The notes beneath the pieces are model-generated. The model saw only the letters and a list, made by a program, of their open reading frames with translations. It did no database searches and was not told where the DNA came from. The position numbers and the translations under genes are program-made. From DATARH01 sp963778385 (GTDB taxonomy: Bacteria; Pseudomonadota; Alphaproteobacteria; ATCC43930; CGMCC-115725), in NCBI GenBank assembly GCA_963778385.1, contig CAVZUA010000009.1:1-64000 (forward strand): DNA of 64,000 bases. The letters run 5' to 3'. Positions 18,531 to 28,222 of this stretch are shown here, piece after piece (positions within the stretch are counted from its first letter, which is position 1; every line of letters starts with the position of its first letter).

Positions 18531-19469
18531 CTATCTCCAATCATCGATCGCATAGATTCCGGGCCGGCTGTAGCCCGCCTCGTTCGGCCGATGCATATTG
18601 ACCACGTTCATCAGCGCCCGAAACCCGCGAGCGGTCATCTGGCGATAGGCCTCCTCGCGGCCGGTGCTGACGCCGGCCACCACCTTGCCCATGCCGACGG
18701 CGGCTGCGAGCGCGCCCGCCGCGTCGAACAGCTTGGCGAAGCGCTCGTCGGCGCCAGGCCCGCAGCGCGCCGCGCCGAACTTGATGAACAGCGCATCGGC
18801 CTGCGCCTCACTCGCCGGACCCCAATGGCACACGGCGAACCCGCCGAGCCGGCTCGGCCCATCCCACAGCAACAGGGTATCGCCATGACCGCGCGCCGCG
18901 TTGGTGCGGATTTCGGCGCGCAGGTCGAGGCCGTCGTAAAGCTCGTCGGTCAGCGCAAGACTGGCGTCCTCGGCGGCGGCACGCCCGTCGGGCGCGAGCA
19001 GCGTATAGCGCGCATATTCCGGCAGCGTTCCCGGCTGCGCCGCCGCCGTCATGACGGCGCTCAGAAAGCGCGGGTGGAAGCCGAATTTCTGGTAGAGATG
19101 GATGTGCTTGGTGCTGTGCGGAAACGTGCACAGCCCGGCATGCTTCAGCCCCCAACGCTCGAACTGGCCGGACGCCGCGGCGACGAGCGGCTGCGCGAGG
19201 CCGCGGTCCCACAAATCGGGGCGGATGGACAGCGGGCCGAAAAACCCAAAACTGCCCCAGCGCGTCGCAAAATTAGATCCCGCCAGCGCGCCGTCGCAGT
19301 CGACGGCGAAGGATGCGGTGTGCTCGCAACCGTGGCGGCCGTAAATATAGTCGAAATCGGTCCAGAAATTGTCGAGATCGGGCACGCCGAGGAAGGTGCC
19401 GAACGCGCGCCGGACGATGCGCTGCGCCTCGGGCAGGTCGCGTTCGCTCAAGGGTCGTGCGTCTGGCAT
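18531..19469 (-). CDS. GNAT family N-acetyltransferase
   Basis: About 312 aa starting MPDARPLSERDLPEAQRIVR. The N-terminal GNAT fold shows AFGTFLGVPDLDNFWTDFDY, then FFGPLSIRPDLWDRGLAQPL (the acetyl-CoA-binding strand-helix, with RPDLWDRGLA in place of the usual Q/RxxGxG/A), HAGLCTFPHSTKHIHLYQKF and GFHPRFLSAVM. The C-terminal half (about residues 150-312) resembles a second, degenerate GNAT-like domain, as in tandem-GNAT proteins. I prefer the internal ATG at 19469 over one four codons earlier. It overlaps nothing and is probably co-transcribed with the quinone oxidoreductase. Acceptor substrate unknown. Confidence 0.8.
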   Translation of the reverse strand: MPDARPLSERDLPEAQRIVRRAFGTFLGVPDLDNFWTDFDYIYGRHGCEHTASFAVDCDGALAGSNFATRWGSFGFFGPLSIRPDLWDRGLAQPLVAAASGQFERWGLKHAGLCTFPHSTKHIHLYQKFGFHPRFLSAVMTAAAQPGTLPEYARYTLLAPDGRAAAEDASLALTDELYDGLDLRAEIRTNAARGHGDTLLLWDGPSRLGGFAVCHWGPASEAQADALFIKFGAARCGPGADERFAKLFDAAGALAAAVGMGKVVAGVSTGREEAYRQMTARGFRALMNVVNMHRPNEAGYSRPGIYAIDDWR

Positions 19470-19687
19470 GCCGGGCCTCACGGGTTTCCGAAATGCTATA
19501 TCGCCGCCCCGCCGATGGGCGCAACCGGCGGCTTTCCGGCGCCGGCGACAGCCGCGCGCTGCGTTAAATTCGCGCGGCCGGGCGGTTTTCTTGACAGGAT
19601 TTGCTGCGGCGAACCATTGTCACGCCGCGCCAGATGCAAAAACGGCGGCTTGCCGCTGCCACGCGGCAACGATTGGGGAGGAAGTGC

Positions 19688-20890
19688 ATGCGTTTAGGAC
19701 TTTGCCTGGGCTTGGCCCTTGGCGTCGCGGTGGGCACATCCGCCGCCGCGCGAGCGGCGGATCCGATCAAAATTGGCTTTCCCATGCCGCTGTCGGGGCC
19801 GGCCGCGGTCTATGGCGTCCCCGTCACCAAGGGCGCGCAGATGGCGGTCGAGGAGATCAACGCCAAGGGTGGCGTGCTCGGGCGCAAGCTCGAATTGCTG
19901 TCGCGCGACAGCAAGGCCAACGCCGACGAGGCGGTGCGGCTCGCCCGCGAATTGATCATCAAGGACAATGCGGATTTCCTCTCCGGTACGCTGACCTCGG
20001 CGGAGGCGCCGGCGGTCTCGACCATCGCCAAGGAAAACAAGGTCGTCTTCCTCGCGCCGGTGGCCAAGACCACCAAGCTGACCGCGCCCGAGAACCTGCA
20101 CCCCTACGTCTTCCGCATCGCCTCCAACACGCTGATCGAAGGGCGCCAGATGGCGTCGATGGTGGCGAAGTGGCCCGACGTCAAGACGGTCGGCACCATC
20201 GCCCCGGACTATGCCTACGGCCGCGACGCGGTGGCGGCGTTCACCGAGTATCTGAAGAAGCTGAAGCCCGAGATCCAGATCATCGATCAGCAATGGCCGA
20301 AGCTCGGCGAGCCGGACTTTACCCCCTTCATCACCGCGCAGATGAGCAAGAAGCCCGACGCGATCATGTGCGACGTGTTTGGCGGCGACTTCGTGACTTT
20401 CGCCAAGCAGGCGGCGCCGCTCGGCTATTTCAAGGCCATCAACAATCGCCTGATCGACGGCGGCGAGGTCGGCACGGTCGACGCGGCACTGGCCCTGGGC
20501 GGCGATTACCCTTACGGCATCACCTCCGACACCTACGATCCCGTGGTCTGGGCCGGCGGCAACGAGCCGCCCGAGCACAAGGCCTATGTCGAGCATCTGA
20601 AGGCCTTCATGAAGTCCGATTACGGCTCGGGCTGGGCGATCCAGGGCTACTCGGCGATCCAGGCGCTCGCGGCGGCGATTCAGAAGGCGGGCTCGGTCGA
20701 TAATGAGAAGGTGGCGGCGGCGCTGCTCGGCCTCACCTTCGACACCCCCGGCGGCAAGCGCACGATCGACCCGAAGACGCACGAGACCCAGGCAGGCGAG
20801 TTCTGGGGCGAGATGGTCAAGGACGCGGCCTATCCCTTCGCGGTGATGAAGACGCCAGCCTATTACGACCCGCAGCCCTTGATGAACTGA
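19688..20890 (+). CDS. Branched-chain amino acid-type ABC transporter substrate-binding protein
   Basis: Periplasmic type I binding protein of the LivJ/urea/amide family. From the ATG at 19688 (GGGGAGGAA about 7 nt upstream) it has a clear signal peptide, MRLGLCLGLALGVAVG then AARA, and the mature protein starts ADPIKIGFPMPLSGPAAVYG. Further blocks are GAQMAVEEINAKGGVLGRKL, LSRDSKANADEAVRLA, FLSGTLTSAEAPAVS and GTIAPDYAYGRDAVAAF. A longer ORF from 19601 adds an unlikely basic extension. The permeases and ATPases follow directly, so this gene defines the uptake specificity. Because enzymes of acyl and aromatic catabolism precede it, an aromatic or organic acid is as likely a ligand as an amino acid. 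Confidence 0.92.
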   Translation: MRLGLCLGLALGVAVGTSAAARAADPIKIGFPMPLSGPAAVYGVPVTKGAQMAVEEINAKGGVLGRKLELLSRDSKANADEAVRLARELIIKDNADFLSGTLTSAEAPAVSTIAKENKVVFLAPVAKTTKLTAPENLHPYVFRIASNTLIEGRQMASMVAKWPDVKTVGTIAPDYAYGRDAVAAFTEYLKKLKPEIQIIDQQWPKLGEPDFTPFITAQMSKKPDAIMCDVFGGDFVTFAKQAAPLGYFKAINNRLIDGGEVGTVDAALALGGDYPYGITSDTYDPVVWAGGNEPPEHKAYVEHLKAFMKSDYGSGWAIQGYSAIQALAAAIQKAGSVDNEKVAAALLGLTFDTPGGKRTIDPKTHETQAGEFWGEMVKDAAYPFAVMKTPAYYDPQPLMN

Positions 20891-20971
20891 GACATGGCCG
20901 CGTCGAGCCGACGCCGGCGCAGCCCGACCGGCGGCGCGGCGGCGGTTCGCGCGGCCTGAGAAAAGGGGAAG

Positions 20972-21865
20972 GTGCCAAGCGCGGTGAGTTTTTCTGCGTT
21001 GTTCAGCCAGTTCATGGGCGGCCTCACCGCGGCCATGTTCCTGTTCCTGATCGCTTCCGGCCTGTCGCTGATCTTTGGCGTGCTGCGCGTTCTGAATTTC
21101 GCGCACGGCTCGTTCTACATGCTCGGCGCCTATCTCGCCTGGCAGATCGTGCATTGGGTGACGACGGCGACGGGACATTTCTGGCTCGCCGCGATCGGCG
21201 CGGCGGCCGGCGTCGCGATCCTCGGCGGCGTCATCGAACGCTGCCTGTTCCGTTTTCTCTATGGCCGTGAGGAGCTCTACCAGCTGCTGTTCACCTACGC
21301 GCTGGTGCTGATCCTCGGCGATGCCGCCAAGTTCGCCTGGGGCACCGAACAGCTTTCGGTATCCCGGCCGGCGCTGCTCAACGGCGGCTTTGAGGTGTTC
21401 GGCACGATCCTGCCCTATTACAACCTCTTCATCATCGCGATCGGACCGCTGATCGCGCTCGGCGTGTGGCTGATGCTGACCCGCAGCGGGCTTGGCCGGA
21501 TGGTGCGCGCCGCCGCGCTCGATCGCGAGATGCTCGATGCGCTCGGCGCCAATGTCGGCTGGCTCTATACCGGGATGTTCATGCTGAGCTCGGCGCTGGC
21601 GGGGCTGGCTGGCGCGCTGGTAACGCCGATCCAGGGCATCGTCCCCGGGATGGATGTCGAGATCATCGTCCAGGCCTTTATCGTCGTGGTGATCGGCGGG
21701 TTGGGCTCGTTCTGGGGCACGTTCTGGGGGTCGGTGCTCTACGGCCAGGTGCTGTCCTTCGGCATTTTGGTCTTCCCTGGGTTTTCACTGTTCTCGGTCT
21801 TCGCGTTGATGGCGGTGATCTTGATCGTCAGACCTTGGGGCCTGTTCGGCAGGCCGATCCGATGA
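20972..21865 (+). CDS. livH: Branched-chain amino acid-type ABC transporter permease LivH
   Basis: Inner-membrane permease, 297 aa, with about eight hydrophobic segments. It begins at a GTG preceded by aaggggaagg. Diagnostic stretches are FLIASGLSLIFGVLRVLNFA then HGSFYMLGAY (the LivH N-terminal signature), GRMVRAAALDREMLDALGAN (the cytoplasmic coupling loop, EAA-like) and VVVIGGLGSFWGTFWGSVLY near the end. Its TGA overlaps the ATG of livM in an ATGA junction. Confidence 0.93.
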   Translation: MPSAVSFSALFSQFMGGLTAAMFLFLIASGLSLIFGVLRVLNFAHGSFYMLGAYLAWQIVHWVTTATGHFWLAAIGAAAGVAILGGVIERCLFRFLYGREELYQLLFTYALVLILGDAAKFAWGTEQLSVSRPALLNGGFEVFGTILPYYNLFIIAIGPLIALGVWLMLTRSGLGRMVRAAALDREMLDALGANVGWLYTGMFMLSSALAGLAGALVTPIQGIVPGMDVEIIVQAFIVVVIGGLGSFWGTFWGSVLYGQVLSFGILVFPGFSLFSVFALMAVILIVRPWGLFGRPIR

Positions 21866-22840
21866 GAAACCTCGCCGCGCGCGTTCCCGTGGACGCTGAT
21901 CGTCTTTCTCCTGGCGCTGCTCGTGCCGTGGTTTGGCGGGCGCTACTACACGTTTGTCGCCACGCAGATCCTGATCTACGCGCTGTTCGCGATGAGCCTC
22001 AACCTGCTGCTCGGGGTGACGGGCCTGGTCTCGTTCGGCCATGTCGCCTATTTCGGCATCGGCTCGTATGTCTGCGGCATCCTGATGAAGACGCTGGGCG
22101 TGCCGTTCTTTATCGCCTTTCCCGCCGCCGGGATCGGCGCCGGGCTGTTCGCGCTGGTGTTCGGCTATTTCTGCGTGCGCCTGACGAAAATCTATTTCGC
22201 GATGCTGACGCTGGCGTTTTCGCAGATCGTCTGGGCGATCTGCTTCAAGTGGAACGACGTGACCGGCGGCGATCAGGGGCTACCGGACGTGCCGTTCCCC
22301 GATCTGCACTGGATCGCGAGCCTGCCGGGCTTTGGCCATTTTCGCATCGGCGACCAGTTCTATTTCCTCGTCCTGATCCTCGTCATGCTGTGCGTCGCGG
22401 CATTGCACCGGGTGCAGCTGTCGCCGTTCGGCCGGGTGCTGACGACGATCCGCGAAAACCCGGAGCGCGCGGCGTTTGTCGGCGTCAATGTGCGGCTCTA
22501 CGAGCTCGCCGCGTTTACCGTCGCCGGCGTCTTCGCCGGGTTCTCCGGCGCGCTGTTCGGCATCTTCAATCGCGGCGTCTTCGCCGACTATGTGTTCTGG
22601 TCGAAATCGGCCGATGTGATGATCATGACCATCCTCGGCGGGATGAACCATTTCTGGGGCCCGGCGGTCGGCGCCGCGGTGCTGACCATCCTCAACCAGC
22701 AGATCACCTCCTACACCGAGTATTGGCCGCTCGTGCTCGGCACGATCCTGGTATTGCTGCTCTTCGGGTTTCCCGGCGGGATCATGGGCGCGCTCGACGC
22801 CGGCTGGGCCCGGCTGATGCATCGGCGCGGCAATGCTTGA
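21862..22840 (+). CDS. livM: Branched-chain amino acid-type ABC transporter permease LivM (apparent frameshift near start)
   Basis: Second permease of the transporter. The expected ATG at 21862 sits in an ATGA overlap with livH and reads MRNLAAR, but the hydrophobic first helix FPWTLIVFLLALLVPWFGG lies in another frame. The break is in a (cg)n run near 21880, where adding one cg pair would join the two as MRNLAARAFPW. Without that, translation would have to start at an internal GTG at 21923 and lose half of helix one. The rest is normal: AMSLNLLLGVTGLVSFGHVA, FGIGSYVCGILMK, TIRENPERAAFVGVNV and TILGGMNHFWGPAVGA. It overlaps livG by 8 nt. Confidence 0.9.
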
Positions 22841-23567
22841 AGTCACCAAACTGCGCAAGTCCTTCTCGGGCTTTGTCGCGGTCGGCGACGTCTCGTTCAC
22901 GGTCGAGACGCAGCAGATCGCCGCGGTGATCGGCCCGAACGGCGCCGGCAAGTCGACGCTGTTCAACCTGATCACCGGCCATCTCGAGCCCGACAGCGGC
23001 AGCGTGACGCTCGACGGGCGCGACATCACCGGGATCCGGCCGCACAAGATCTGCGGCCTCGGCCTCGGGCGCTCGTTTCAGCGCACCAACATCTTTCCGC
23101 GCCTCACCGTGTTCGAGAATGTGCAGGCGGCCTATCTGGTGCATCGTGGCCGGGGGCGCGATTTCTGGTCGCGCGCGGAAAGCTTCTACCGCGACGAGAC
23201 CGCGGCGCTGCTCGCCTCGATCGGCCTCGAAGGTCGCGAAAACATCATTGCCGGCACGCTGAGCTATGGCAACCAGAAGCAGCTCGAACTCGGGCTGGCA
23301 CTGGCCAGCGACCCGGCGCTGCTGCTGCTCGACGAGCCGACCGCCGGAATGTCGGCGACCGAGACGCACGACACGATCGCGCTGATCGAGAAGATCGCCA
23401 GCGAGCGGGCGCTGACCCTGCTGTTCACCGAGCACGACATGGATGTCGTGTTCCAGATCGCGCAAAAGGTCGCCGTGCTGCACCAGGGACGGCTGATCGC
23501 CGACGGCGCTCCCGCCGAGGTACGCGCCGACCCCGAAGTGCGCCGCGTCTATCTGGGCGAGCACTAG
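22833..23567 (+). CDS. livG: Branched-chain amino acid-type ABC transporter ATP-binding protein LivG
   Basis: Cytoplasmic ATPase, 244 aa. Walker A is GPNGAGKST, the signature motif is LSYGNQKQLELGLAL (a Y variant of LSGGQ usual in LivG), Walker B is LLLLDEPTAGM, and the H-loop is TEHDMDVVF. The insertion between Walker A and the signature (FQRTNIFPRLTVFENV) is characteristic of LivG. The gene starts inside the end of livM, so the operon is translationally coupled. Confidence 0.94.
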   Translation: MLEVTKLRKSFSGFVAVGDVSFTVETQQIAAVIGPNGAGKSTLFNLITGHLEPDSGSVTLDGRDITGIRPHKICGLGLGRSFQRTNIFPRLTVFENVQAAYLVHRGRGRDFWSRAESFYRDETAALLASIGLEGRENIIAGTLSYGNQKQLELGLALASDPALLLLDEPTAGMSATETHDTIALIEKIASERALTLLFTEHDMDVVFQIAQKVAVLHQGRLIADGAPAEVRADPEVRRVYLGEH

Positions 23568-23641
23568 TCCGATGTCATTGCGAGCGCAGCGACGCAATCT
23601 CGGTCCGTCTTGGCACTTTGTAGCGGAAGCCGCCGCCAGTT

Positions 23642-23722
23642 TCGTCACCCCCGCGAAGGCGGGGGTCCAGGGGCAGCCGCCCCGTCGCTCGCCCTGGATT
23701 CCCGCCTTTGCGGGAATGACGA
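23642..23722. repeat. Inverted repeat between livG and livF
   Basis: Two small hairpins, cccccgcgaaggcggggg and attcccgcctttgcgggaat, are separated by a spacer containing tccaggggcagcc and bounded by cgtca/tgacg. A second member of the same family lies at 40238-40346 and shares the tccaggggcagcc core. It ends 13 nt before the livF start codon and is open in the livF frame, so gene callers may wrongly extend livF into it. Confidence 0.8.
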
Positions 23723-23735
23723 GAATTGGGTTGCG

Positions 23736-24449
23736 ATGACGACCGCCCCTCTCCTTTCCGTCGACAACATCGAGACCGCTTACGGGCTGAGCCGCGTGCT
23801 CTTCGGCGTGTCGCTTGAGATCAACGCCGCCGAATGCGTCTGCCTGCTCGGGCGCAACGGCGTCGGCAAGTCGACGACAATGCGCTCGATCATGGGCCTC
23901 ACGCCGCCGAGCAGCGGGCGCATCGCCTGGAAGGGACAGGACATCACCAGCTGGGCGCCGCACCGGATCGCCCGCGCCGGGATCGGCTTTGTGCCCGAGG
24001 ATCGCCGCATCTTCGCGGAGCTCAGCGTGTGGGAGAATCTCGATGTCGCCGGCCGCGCCGGCGGGCGCCGCGGCCACTGGACGGTGGAGACGGTCTATGA
24101 GCTGTTCCCGGTGTTGCGCGAATTGCGCAACCGCCAGGGCGGTTTCTTGTCCGGCGGCGAGCAGCAGATGCTGACCATCGGCCGCACGCTGATGGGCAAC
24201 CCGGAGCTGCTCTTGCTCGACGAGCCGTCCGAGGGCCTCGCGCCGTTGGTGGTCGAGACGCTGCGTGCCAAGATCGGCGAGCTGCGCGACCAGGGCCTGA
24301 CCATCCTCCTGGCCGAGCAGGGCGTCGAATTTTCCCTGTCGCTGGCCGACCGGGTCTACGTGCTGGAAAAAGGCGAAGTCCGCCACGCCGGCCCGGCCGC
24401 CGAGCTGCGCGACGACAAGGCCCTGCGCGAGCGCCTGATGGCGCTGTAG
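23736..24449 (+). CDS. livF: Branched-chain amino acid-type ABC transporter ATP-binding protein LivF
   Basis: Second ATPase of the transporter, 237 aa from the ATG at 23736. Walker A is GRNGVGKST, the signature is LSGGEQQMLTIGRTL, Walker B is LLLLDEPSEGL and the switch region is LLAEQGVEF. The start is chosen because MTTAPLLSVDNIETAYG is the usual LivF N-terminus; the ORF stays open for another 126 nt upstream but that part is encoded by an interspersed repeat. Probably the last gene of the operon: another repeat follows. Confidence 0.93.
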   Translation: MTTAPLLSVDNIETAYGLSRVLFGVSLEINAAECVCLLGRNGVGKSTTMRSIMGLTPPSSGRIAWKGQDITSWAPHRIARAGIGFVPEDRRIFAELSVWENLDVAGRAGGRRGHWTVETVYELFPVLRELRNRQGGFLSGGEQQMLTIGRTLMGNPELLLLDEPSEGLAPLVVETLRAKIGELRDQGLTILLAEQGVEFSLSLADRVYVLEKGEVRHAGPAAELRDDKALRERLMAL

Positions 24450-24465
24450 GCGAGCGGAGCGCCTG

Positions 24466-24576
24466 TGCGTCCTTCGAGACGCCCGTTTCGCGGGCTCCTC
24501 AGGATGAGGACCGTAGTGCCATCTGCAATCCTTCCTCATCCTGAGGAGCGCCCCTAGGCGCGTCTCGAAGGACGCA
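24466..24576. repeat. Long inverted repeat after livF
   Basis: Two nested perfect arm pairs: tgcgtccttcgagacg / cgtctcgaaggacgca on the outside and ctcctcaggatgagga / tcctcatcctgaggag inside, each 16 nt. Half of the outer arm (gtgcgtccttcgagac) recurs at 63721-63736. It lies between the convergent livF and the dioxygenase gene, where it could end transcription from both sides. Confidence 0.82.
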
Positions 24577-24617
24577 ACCTCGTCGTGCAGCGATGGGGCC
24601 GTTGCCGGGCGTCGGGG

Positions 24618-25615
24618 CTACGGCGCACCTTGACTAGCGTCGCCGCCGGCGGTGCGCGCGAAGCGCTCGGTGCGGTAGTCGGCGACGGTGATCGGCGGAT
24701 AATTGCGGGCGCCGTCGCCCTGGAGCGGTGCGATCTCGGCGTCGTAATTGGGAATGAAAAACATCCCGAGCGACAGCCGGCGGCTGCGCCAGGCATCGCC
24801 GGTGGCGGGGTTGACGACGCGATGCAAGGTCGACTGCCAACGATCGTTGGTCCACCGCATCATCAGATCGCCGATATTGACCGTGAACGCGCCGTCGCTG
24901 CGCGGCGCGGCGACCCAATTGCCGGCGCGGTCCCTGACTTCGAGCCCGCCGATGTCGTTGTCGCTATAGATCAGCGTCATCATCCCGAGGTCGCTATGCG
25001 CGCCGGCGCGCAACTGCCCCGGCAGCGGCGCGGCGCCGAGCGGCGGGTAGTGCATCAGCCGCAGCTGGCTGATGTGCTTGTCGATCTTGTCGGCGAACCA
25101 GTCGGGCGGCAGGTCGAGCGCGACCGCGAAGATCTCGCACAGCGTGCGCGCCAGCCCCTCGACCGCCCGCCAATAGGCTTCGAGCGCCGGGCGCAGGCTC
25201 GCCGGCCGCGCCGGCCACAGATTGGCGGCAAAGCTGGGATAGGCCGTCGGGCCGGTGAAATAGGGATCGTCCGGCAGATCGTAAGGGCCGATCGCGAACA
25301 GCTCCTTGAGGTCCGCCGGGGTCTCGTTGCCGCGCAGCCGCGCCAGCCGCTCGTCGCCTTCCGCGATATAGCCGCGGTTCTGCTCCGGCCGCGGCCGCTT
25401 GACGAGCAGCTTCTCCGTGACGGGAAGCGTGAAGAACTCGTAGGACGCGGCGATCAGATCATCGATGACCGCGGCCGGAATGCCGTGGCCGGTTACGGCG
25501 AAGAAGCCGATCGTCTCGCACGCATCGCCGATGCGGCACGCGACTGTCGCGCGTTCCGCTGTCGAGGCTCCCGGCCGGCTGAACGCCGCGATGTCGATCA
25601 CCGGGAAGGCAGACA

Positions 25616-25616
<1 letters not shown>
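24618..25616 (-). CDS. Isopenicillin N synthase-family Fe(II)/2-oxoglutarate dioxygenase
   Basis: Non-heme iron oxygenase, about 332 aa. Iron ligands are visible as GAHSDLGMMTLI (His and Asp, about 207 and 209) and STLHRVVNP (His, about 265), and the 2-oxoglutarate-binding RxS is in RRLSLGMFF (about 280-282). The N-terminal DIOX_N domain begins FPVIDIAAF and contains ETIGFFAVTGHGIP. The ATG at 25616 overlaps the lepA stop as TGATG, so it is translationally coupled to lepA; a longer ORF runs antisense-free into lepA but has no family similarity. Substrate is unknown; relatives include flavonol and gibberellin-type oxidases and bacterial 2OG oxygenases. Confidence 0.87.
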
Positions 25617-27421
<1,805 letters not shown>

Positions 27422-27487
27422 CGTGCTCCCGGGGATTGGCCCGGAACATAGGGATGCGGCGTTACAGGATCAACGCAGGCGCGCAAC

Positions 27488-27874
27488 TCACAGCGGTGCG
27501 ATGGCGATGCCCAGCGCCTGCGCGGCAGCGACCAGCCGGCTGTCATAGCTGGCGAGCTCGACAGATTCGCCACTGGCGCGAAGATGATGCATCGTTGCCA
27601 GGTGCAGGGCATCGAGTGTCCGCAGCGGCCTCGGTAGCGGCTGTAAGGCTCTGGCGAGAACTGGCCGCTCCATATCGATCAGCTCCACGCCCGTCAGCAG
27701 CGTCGCCGCCTCTGCCGCATGCGAATCGGTCCGTCCGTAGGCATGCACGCGATTCCATACTTCGTATTCCAGCAGCCGGCTGGAAACCATGGGCTCGGTC
27801 CAGAAGATTGGAGCCGGAGACCGGGCTTCGAAGAACAGTCGGGCAAGCGCAACCGAACTGTCGATGTAAATCAC
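27488..27874 (-). CDS. PIN-domain toxin (VapC family), paired with a Phd-like antitoxin
   Basis: 128-aa putative ribonuclease. The PIN fold starts IYIDSSVALARLF with the first catalytic Asp, has EYEVWNR with the conserved Glu mid-way, and RTLDALHLATMHHL then ELASYDSRLVAAAQALG with the later Asp residues. I use the GTG at 27874, which overlaps the antitoxin stop by 4 nt; the longer frame from 28015 would lie inside the antitoxin gene. The pair forms a type II toxin-antitoxin operon. Confidence 0.85.
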   Translation of the reverse strand: MIYIDSSVALARLFFEARSPAPIFWTEPMVSSRLLEYEVWNRVHAYGRTDSHAAEAATLLTGVELIDMERPVLARALQPLPRPLRTLDALHLATMHHLRASGESVELASYDSRLVAAAQALGIAIAPL

Positions 27875-28155
27875 CAGCGATCTTCTCGGTCGCGGTCCAG
27901 GTCCGCCATGAGCTGTTCTAACGTCAGCCCTGGTATCGGTTTGGGTTTTGGCGGCCAGTTCGCGTCGCGTTTCGCCGGAGTGATCCAACCCTCGCGTATC
28001 CCGCGCTCGCGCCAAGATTCCGTCTTGGACTGGGGCGGCACGATCTCGGCCACGGTGCGGCCGCGGTCGGTGATGACGATGGTCTCGCCCGCCGCCGCGG
28101 CGCGAACGTATTCGCTGAGCTTGTTTTTGAGGACTTTGAGGCCGACGGTGCGCAT
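27871..28155 (-). CDS. Phd/YefM-family antitoxin
   Basis: 94 aa. The N-terminal DNA-binding part MRTVGLKVLKNKLSEYVRAA then GETIVITDRGRTVAEIVP is a textbook Phd/YefM fold, and the C-terminal tail (PGLTLEQLMADLDRDREDRW) should wrap the toxin. It precedes and overlaps the PIN toxin gene by 4 nt, the normal antitoxin-first order, and presumably represses its own promoter together with the toxin. Confidence 0.87.
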   Translation of the reverse strand: MRTVGLKVLKNKLSEYVRAAAAGETIVITDRGRTVAEIVPPQSKTESWRERGIREGWITPAKRDANWPPKPKPIPGLTLEQLMADLDRDREDRW

Positions 28156-28222
28156 ACGGACAAAGTGGCTACTAGAGGCTCCTTCAACAAGCGGGGGTCA
28201 TCAGCGGCGCAGCACGCCGGCC

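Noticed and set aside
17715..19697. 660-aa plus-strand open frame
   Set aside because: Antisense to the quinone oxidoreductase and acetyltransferase genes; composition and lack of motifs show it is a shadow.
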